Part shown: positions 61,152 through 64,000 of the stretch, one piece after another | Numbering within the stretch: position 1 is the first letter of the stretch | Layout: each line of letters begins with the position of its first letter | Source: Isoptericola sediminis | GTDB taxonomy: Bacteria > Actinomycetota > Actinomycetes > Actinomycetales > Cellulomonadaceae | Direction of reading: 5' to 3' | Assembly (NCBI RefSeq): GCF_013085345.1 | Contig: NZ_JABFAJ010000017.1 | Location: 43,301-107,300, forward strand | Length of the DNA stretch: 64,000 nt | Translations under genes and position numbers: made by a program | Notes under the pieces: model-generated | Told to the model about the DNA's origin: nothing | Database searches by the model: none | Seen by the model: only the letters and a program-made list of their open reading frames with translations

Positions 61152-62195
61152 TCAGCCCGCGACGCGCGCGGCGAGCTCGCGCCCGACCTCCGCCGTGGAC
61201 CGCACCCGGTCGCCCCGCTCGGCGAGGTCGGCCGCCACGGCGGCCTCGACGCGGCGGGCCTGCTCGGTCAGCCCGAGGTGGTCGAGCAGCAGGGACACGG
61301 ACAGCACCGTCGCCGTCGGGTCGGCCTTGCCCTGGCCCGCGATGTCGGGGGCGGACCCGTGCACCGGCTCGAACATCGAGGGCGTGGTGCGGTCGGGGTT
61401 GATGTTGCCGGACGCGGCCAGCCCGATGCCGCCGGTGATCGCCGCGGCCTGGTCGGTGAGGATGTCGCCGAAGAGGTTGTCGGTGACGATGACGTCGAAC
61501 CGCGAGGGGTTCGTGGTCAGGAAGATCGTCGCGGCGTCGACGTGCAGGTAGTCGGTGGTGACGTCCGGGAACTCGGCGTTGACGGCCTCGACGGTGCGCC
61601 GCCACAGGTGACCGGCGTGCACCAGCACGTTGTGCTTGTGCACCAGCGTCAGGTGCTTCCGGGGGCGCGCCTGGGCGCGGGCGAAGGCGTCGCGGACGAC
61701 CCGCTCGACGCCGAAGGCGGTGTTGACCGACACCTCGGTGGCGATCTCGTGGGGCGTCCCGGTGCGGACGGACCCGCCGTTGCCGACGTACGGACCCTCG
61801 GTGCCCTCGCGGACGACGACGAAGTCGACGTCGCCCGGGTCGGCCAGCGGGCTGGTGACGCCCGGGAAGAGCTTGCCGGGCCGCAGGTTGACGTAGTGGT
61901 CGAGGGCGAACCGGAGCTTGAGCAGCAGACCGCGCTCCAGCACGCCGGACGGCACCGAGGGGTCGCCGATCGCGCCCAGCAGGATGGCGTCGTGGTCCGT
62001 GATGCGCGCGAGGTCCTCGTCGGTGAGGGTCTCGCCGGTGCGGTGCCAGCGACGGGCGCCGAGGTCGAGCTCGGTCGTCGAGACCTTGACGTCGGCGCCG
62101 GTCAGCGCCGCGTCGAGCACGGTGAGACCCTGCTCGACGACCTCGGGACCGATACCGTCCCCTGCCACCACGGCCAGATCGATGTTGCGCGTCAT
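61152..62195 (-). CDS. leuB: 3-isopropylmalate dehydrogenase
   Basis: This 347-aa enzyme oxidises and decarboxylates 3-isopropylmalate and probably the citramalate-derived analogue. It has the [15 protein letters not shown] start, the [17 protein letters not shown] arginine-rich substrate segment, [23 protein letters not shown] with the metal-binding Asp residues, and the [20 protein letters not shown] signature. ATG 62195 follows TAGTAT (62202-62207) by 6 nt, the clearest leaderless promoter of the window. Confidence 0.96.
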   Translation of the reverse strand: MTRNIDLAVVAGDGIGPEVVEQGLTVLDAALTGADVKVSTTELDLGARRWHRTGETLTDEDLARITDHDAILLGAIGDPSVPSGVLERGLLLKLRFALDHYVNLRPGKLFPGVTSPLADPGDVDFVVVREGTEGPYVGNGGSVRTGTPHEIATEVSVNTAFGVERVVRDAFARAQARPRKHLTLVHKHNVLVHAGHLWRRTVEAVNAEFPDVTTDYLHVDAATIFLTTNPSRFDVIVTDNLFGDILTDQAAAITGGIGLAASGNINPDRTTPSMFEPVHGSAPDIAGQGKADPTATVLSVSLLLDHLGLTEQARRVEAAVAADLAERGDRVRSTAEVGRELAARVAG

Positions 62196-62220
62196 GCGCC
62201 GATACTACGCGGGGGCACGC

Positions 62221-62260
62221 CATCATGCGGACGCGCGTCTCAACATGCGGACAGGACGCG
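62221..62260. repeat. two 20-bp repeat units after the VOC gene
   Basis: The adjacent 20-mers 62221-62240 and 62241-62260 share CATGCGGAC in phase (positions 4-12 of one unit and of the next). The same period of 20 bp is found in the arrays around the NUDIX gene, but the core sequence is different. Confidence 0.4.
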
Positions 62261-62262
62261 AG

Positions 62263-62661
62263 CTACATCTCCCGCGAGGACAGCACGCAGAACTCGTTGC
62301 CGTCGGGGTCCGCCAGCACCGTCCACGACGCGTCCGCCGGCTGCCCGACGTCGATCCGCGTCGCCCCGAGCGACACCAGCCGGTCGATCTCGGCGTCGCG
62401 GTCGTCGCTGGTGTGCGGCGCGAAGTCCCAGTGCAGGCGGTTCTTCGACGACTTCTCGTGCTCCACCCGCACGAACACCATCCCCGGGGGCGTCTGGTGG
62501 AAGGTCAGGCTCCTGCCCAGCTCCCGGGCCCAGGGCGGGACGAGGACGCACTCCTCGTCGGACTCGTAGGCGAACTCCCATCCCAGGGCCTCCGCCCACC
62601 AGCCCGCCAGGGCACGCGGGTCGGTGGACTCCACGACGGTCGAGTACCAGCGCAGCGGCAT
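62263..62661 (-). CDS. VOC family (glyoxalase/bleomycin resistance-like) protein
   Basis: This 132-aa protein is made of two beta-alpha-beta-beta-beta modules: VVESTDPRALAGWWAEALGWEF in the first, and RLHWDFAPHTSDDRDAEIDRLVSLGA with WTVLADPDGNEFCVL in the second, the usual metal-site region (His, Glu). Substrate cannot be predicted. It is followed closely by an ASCH-domain gene on the same strand (12-bp gap). Confidence 0.88.
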   Translation of the reverse strand: MPLRWYSTVVESTDPRALAGWWAEALGWEFAYESDEECVLVPPWARELGRSLTFHQTPPGMVFVRVEHEKSSKNRLHWDFAPHTSDDRDAEIDRLVSLGATRIDVGQPADASWTVLADPDGNEFCVLSSREM

Positions 62662-62673
62662 GTCGCGATCACC

Positions 62674-63258
62674 TCACTCGGAGTAGAGGACCTTGAACCG
62701 CTCGCACAGGACCTCCAGCGACGGGTCGAACTCGTGGGCGGTGCCCGCCAGCGTGCGGCGCCAGTAGCGCTCGTGCTCGGTGCGCCAGGACTCCAGCGTC
62801 CGGTCGTCCTCGCCCTCACGCCAGGCGTGCTCCGCGGTGACCTCGCTGAACGGCACGCGGTCGACCTGGGTGGTCCGGATCAGCGCCCGGGGCTCGCCCG
62901 CCCCGTCGAGCAGGATCGACAGGTCCCCCTTGCGGGGCTCGGGTTCCCCGGCGTCCTCGTACTCGACGACGAGCGACGCCGTCGCCGTCTTGGTCCCCAC
63001 GAGCACCAGACGGAGCAGCTCGTCGGCCAGCCGCGGCGAGTCGCCGAACGCCCAGGCCGGGGGCGGGACGACGTTCTCCGACCGCTCCCCCACGGCTCCG
63101 CCGTGACTGGTCCGGCCGGCACTGGGCCGGGCCGTGTCCCAGAAGGCCGTGATCCGCTCGGCCTGGGCCACGTCGTCCAGCTGCGGACCCTGGTCGGTCG
63201 TGGCGGCCGCCTCGGGCGGGGGTGCGTCGTGGCCGGTGAAGGCGCCGTCGTCCGTCAT
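62674..63258 (-). CDS. ASCH domain-containing protein
   Basis: This 194-aa protein has an ASCH domain from about residue 65 (FGDSPRLADELLRLVLVGTKTATASLVVEYE, then PRKGDLSILLDGAGEPRALIRTTQVDRVPFSEV), with the GTKTAT RNA-contact motif and closing HAWREGEDDRTLESWRTEHERYW. ASCH/YqfB-like proteins include amidohydrolases of modified nucleosides and RNA-binding proteins. ATG 63258 is used; ATG 63267 is an equal alternative. Confidence 0.85.
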   Translation of the reverse strand: MTDDGAFTGHDAPPPEAAATTDQGPQLDDVAQAERITAFWDTARPSAGRTSHGGAVGERSENVVPPPAWAFGDSPRLADELLRLVLVGTKTATASLVVEYEDAGEPEPRKGDLSILLDGAGEPRALIRTTQVDRVPFSEVTAEHAWREGEDDRTLESWRTEHERYWRRTLAGTAHEFDPSLEVLCERFKVLYSE

Positions 63259-63310
63259 GCGGGACATCCTGCCACCGCCGCCGGTCCACCGCGCCCCCAC
63301 CCCGCCTCCC

Positions 63311-63424
63311 GCGAGTCAGTACGGATCTCGGCGGGTCAGGACGAAACTCGGCGGGTCAGGACGAAACTCGGCGGGTCAGGACGGATCCCGTCCGGTCAGG
63401 ACGGAACGCGGCGACTCAGGCCCT
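63311..63424 (+). repeat. left 20-bp tandem array upstream of the NUDIX gene
   Basis: Five full units and a partial sixth with an exact 20-bp period start at 63311, 63331, 63351, 63371, 63391 and 63411. The second and third are identical (GCGGGTCAGGACGAAACTCG), and the others differ at one to five positions. The array ends 43 nt before the NUDIX start. Confidence 0.9.
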
Positions 63425-63466
63425 CGCCGCCCGTCTGCGACAGTCGCGATCTGCCAGGATCTCGGC

Positions 63467-63898
63467 ATGTTCCTTCGGGTGGCGGCCTACGCCGTGATCA
63501 TCGACGACGGTCAGGTGCTCCTGCCGCACTGGTCCGCGACGGGACGGTCGGGGTGGACGCTGCCCGGCGGCGGCATCGACCCGGGCGAGCACCCGGAGGA
63601 CGCCGCCGTGCGCGAGGTGCGCGAGGAGACCGGGTACGACGTCGAGCTCCACGGCTTGCTCGGTGTGGACAGCCACGTGGTGGAACGCCAGGACCTCATC
63701 GGCTTCGAGGACGACCCGGACGCCGAACCCCTGCACGGCATCCGCGTCGTGTACCGGGCCCGTGTGGTCGGAGGGTCGCTCACCGTCGAGCAGGACGGGT
63801 CCACCGACGACGTGGCGTGGCACCCGCTCGACGCCGTGGCGCACCTTCCGCGGGTCGACCTCGTCGACATCGGTCTGGGCTGGGCCGGAGCCCTCTGA
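63467..63898 (+). CDS. NUDIX hydrolase
   Basis: This 143-aa pyrophosphohydrolase has an intact Nudix box at residues 35-57 (GGIDPGEHPEDAAVREVREE, then TGY). It hydrolyses nucleoside diphosphates linked to other moieties, with no specificity visible. ATG 63467 lies 6 nt after CAGGAT, within a sequence very like that before the kinase gene at 42728, so a leaderless start is probable. The gene sits between two inverted arrays of one 20-bp repeat, and the right array begins inside its last codons. Confidence 0.9.
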   Translation: MFLRVAAYAVIIDDGQVLLPHWSATGRSGWTLPGGGIDPGEHPEDAAVREVREETGYDVELHGLLGVDSHVVERQDLIGFEDDPDAEPLHGIRVVYRARVVGGSLTVEQDGSTDDVAWHPLDAVAHLPRVDLVDIGLGWAGAL

Positions 63899-63974
63899 CT
63901 CGCGGAGTTCCGCCCTGACTCGGCAGGAGCCGCCCTGAGTCACGGGGATACGTCCTGACTCGGCACGGGATGGT
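63895..63974 (-). repeat. right 20-bp tandem array, inverted relative to the left one
   Basis: Four units (63895, 63915, 63935, 63955) keep the exact 20-bp period. Read on the minus strand the first is GGCGGAACTCCGCGAGTCAG, which matches the left-array unit at 16 of 20 positions. The window ends 26 bp later with no further feature. Confidence 0.85.
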
Positions 63975-64000
63975 GGCCCGGGGTCGGACGTGCGAGCGGC

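Noticed and set aside
63311..63424. Possible CRISPR array
   Set aside because: The 20-bp units follow each other without spacers, vary by point changes, and no cas genes are near.

Overview
The window is a chromosomal stretch of a very GC-rich actinobacterium, most likely of the order Micrococcales (Cellulomonas/Isoptericola/Cellulosimicrobium-like; this is inferred from gene families and codon bias, not from a marker gene). Supporting signs are a DUF3516 helicase, a MarP-type protease, an NdgR/LtbR regulator beside leuCD, and many start codons lying 6-8 nt after a TAnnnT hexamer, the pattern of leaderless transcripts.

Layout. 1-4.5 kb: the 3' part of an acyl-CoA dehydrogenase, a TetR repressor divergent from a DUF4386 membrane protein with two tandem palindromic operators between them, a Cys/Met-type PLP enzyme and a lipoprotein. 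4.5-7.6 kb: envelope genes gpsA, plsC and murA. 8-9.2 kb: a sulfide:quinone-reductase-like flavoprotein behind a CsoR/CstR-like operator. 9.2-17 kb: a six-gene alpha-glucoside locus on the minus strand (ROK repressor, two permeases, binding protein, GH15, GH31). 17-21.7 kb: membrane proteins, an FAD monooxygenase and a MarP-like serine protease. 21.8-23.4 kb: an AbiE toxin-antitoxin module whose toxin gene carries two frameshifts. 23.6-31 kb: lpd, rnhA, an LLM oxidoreductase, a GntR pair, and leuDC divergent from ndgR. 31-36.3 kb: a PH-domain membrane protein, two identical tRNA-Glu genes, tRNA-Gln, a HAD phosphatase, gltX, a methyltransferase and an FAH-family hydrolase. 36.4-50 kb: housekeeping and orphan genes, including a metzincin with a histone-like basic tail and a large DUF3516 helicase.

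50-62 kb is the most interesting part. cimA has a 5' leader with a short ORF and an intrinsic terminator, so it is probably attenuated. Divergent from it is a tightly coupled seven-gene ebo-type operon (52.0-59.2 kb): a myo-inositol-phosphate-synthase-like protein, EboC (UbiA-like), a sugar isomerase, EboA, EboB (TatD-like), EboE and EboF. ilvE and leuB follow, so branched-chain amino acid genes sit at two places in the window (leuCD, and cimA/ilvE/leuB).

The right end holds a NUDIX gene framed by two inverted arrays of a 20-bp repeat. Perfect or near-perfect hairpins at most operon ends act as probable terminators. A 29-bp stem downstream of cimA and a 60-bp imperfect palindrome near 25.6 kb are less easily explained.
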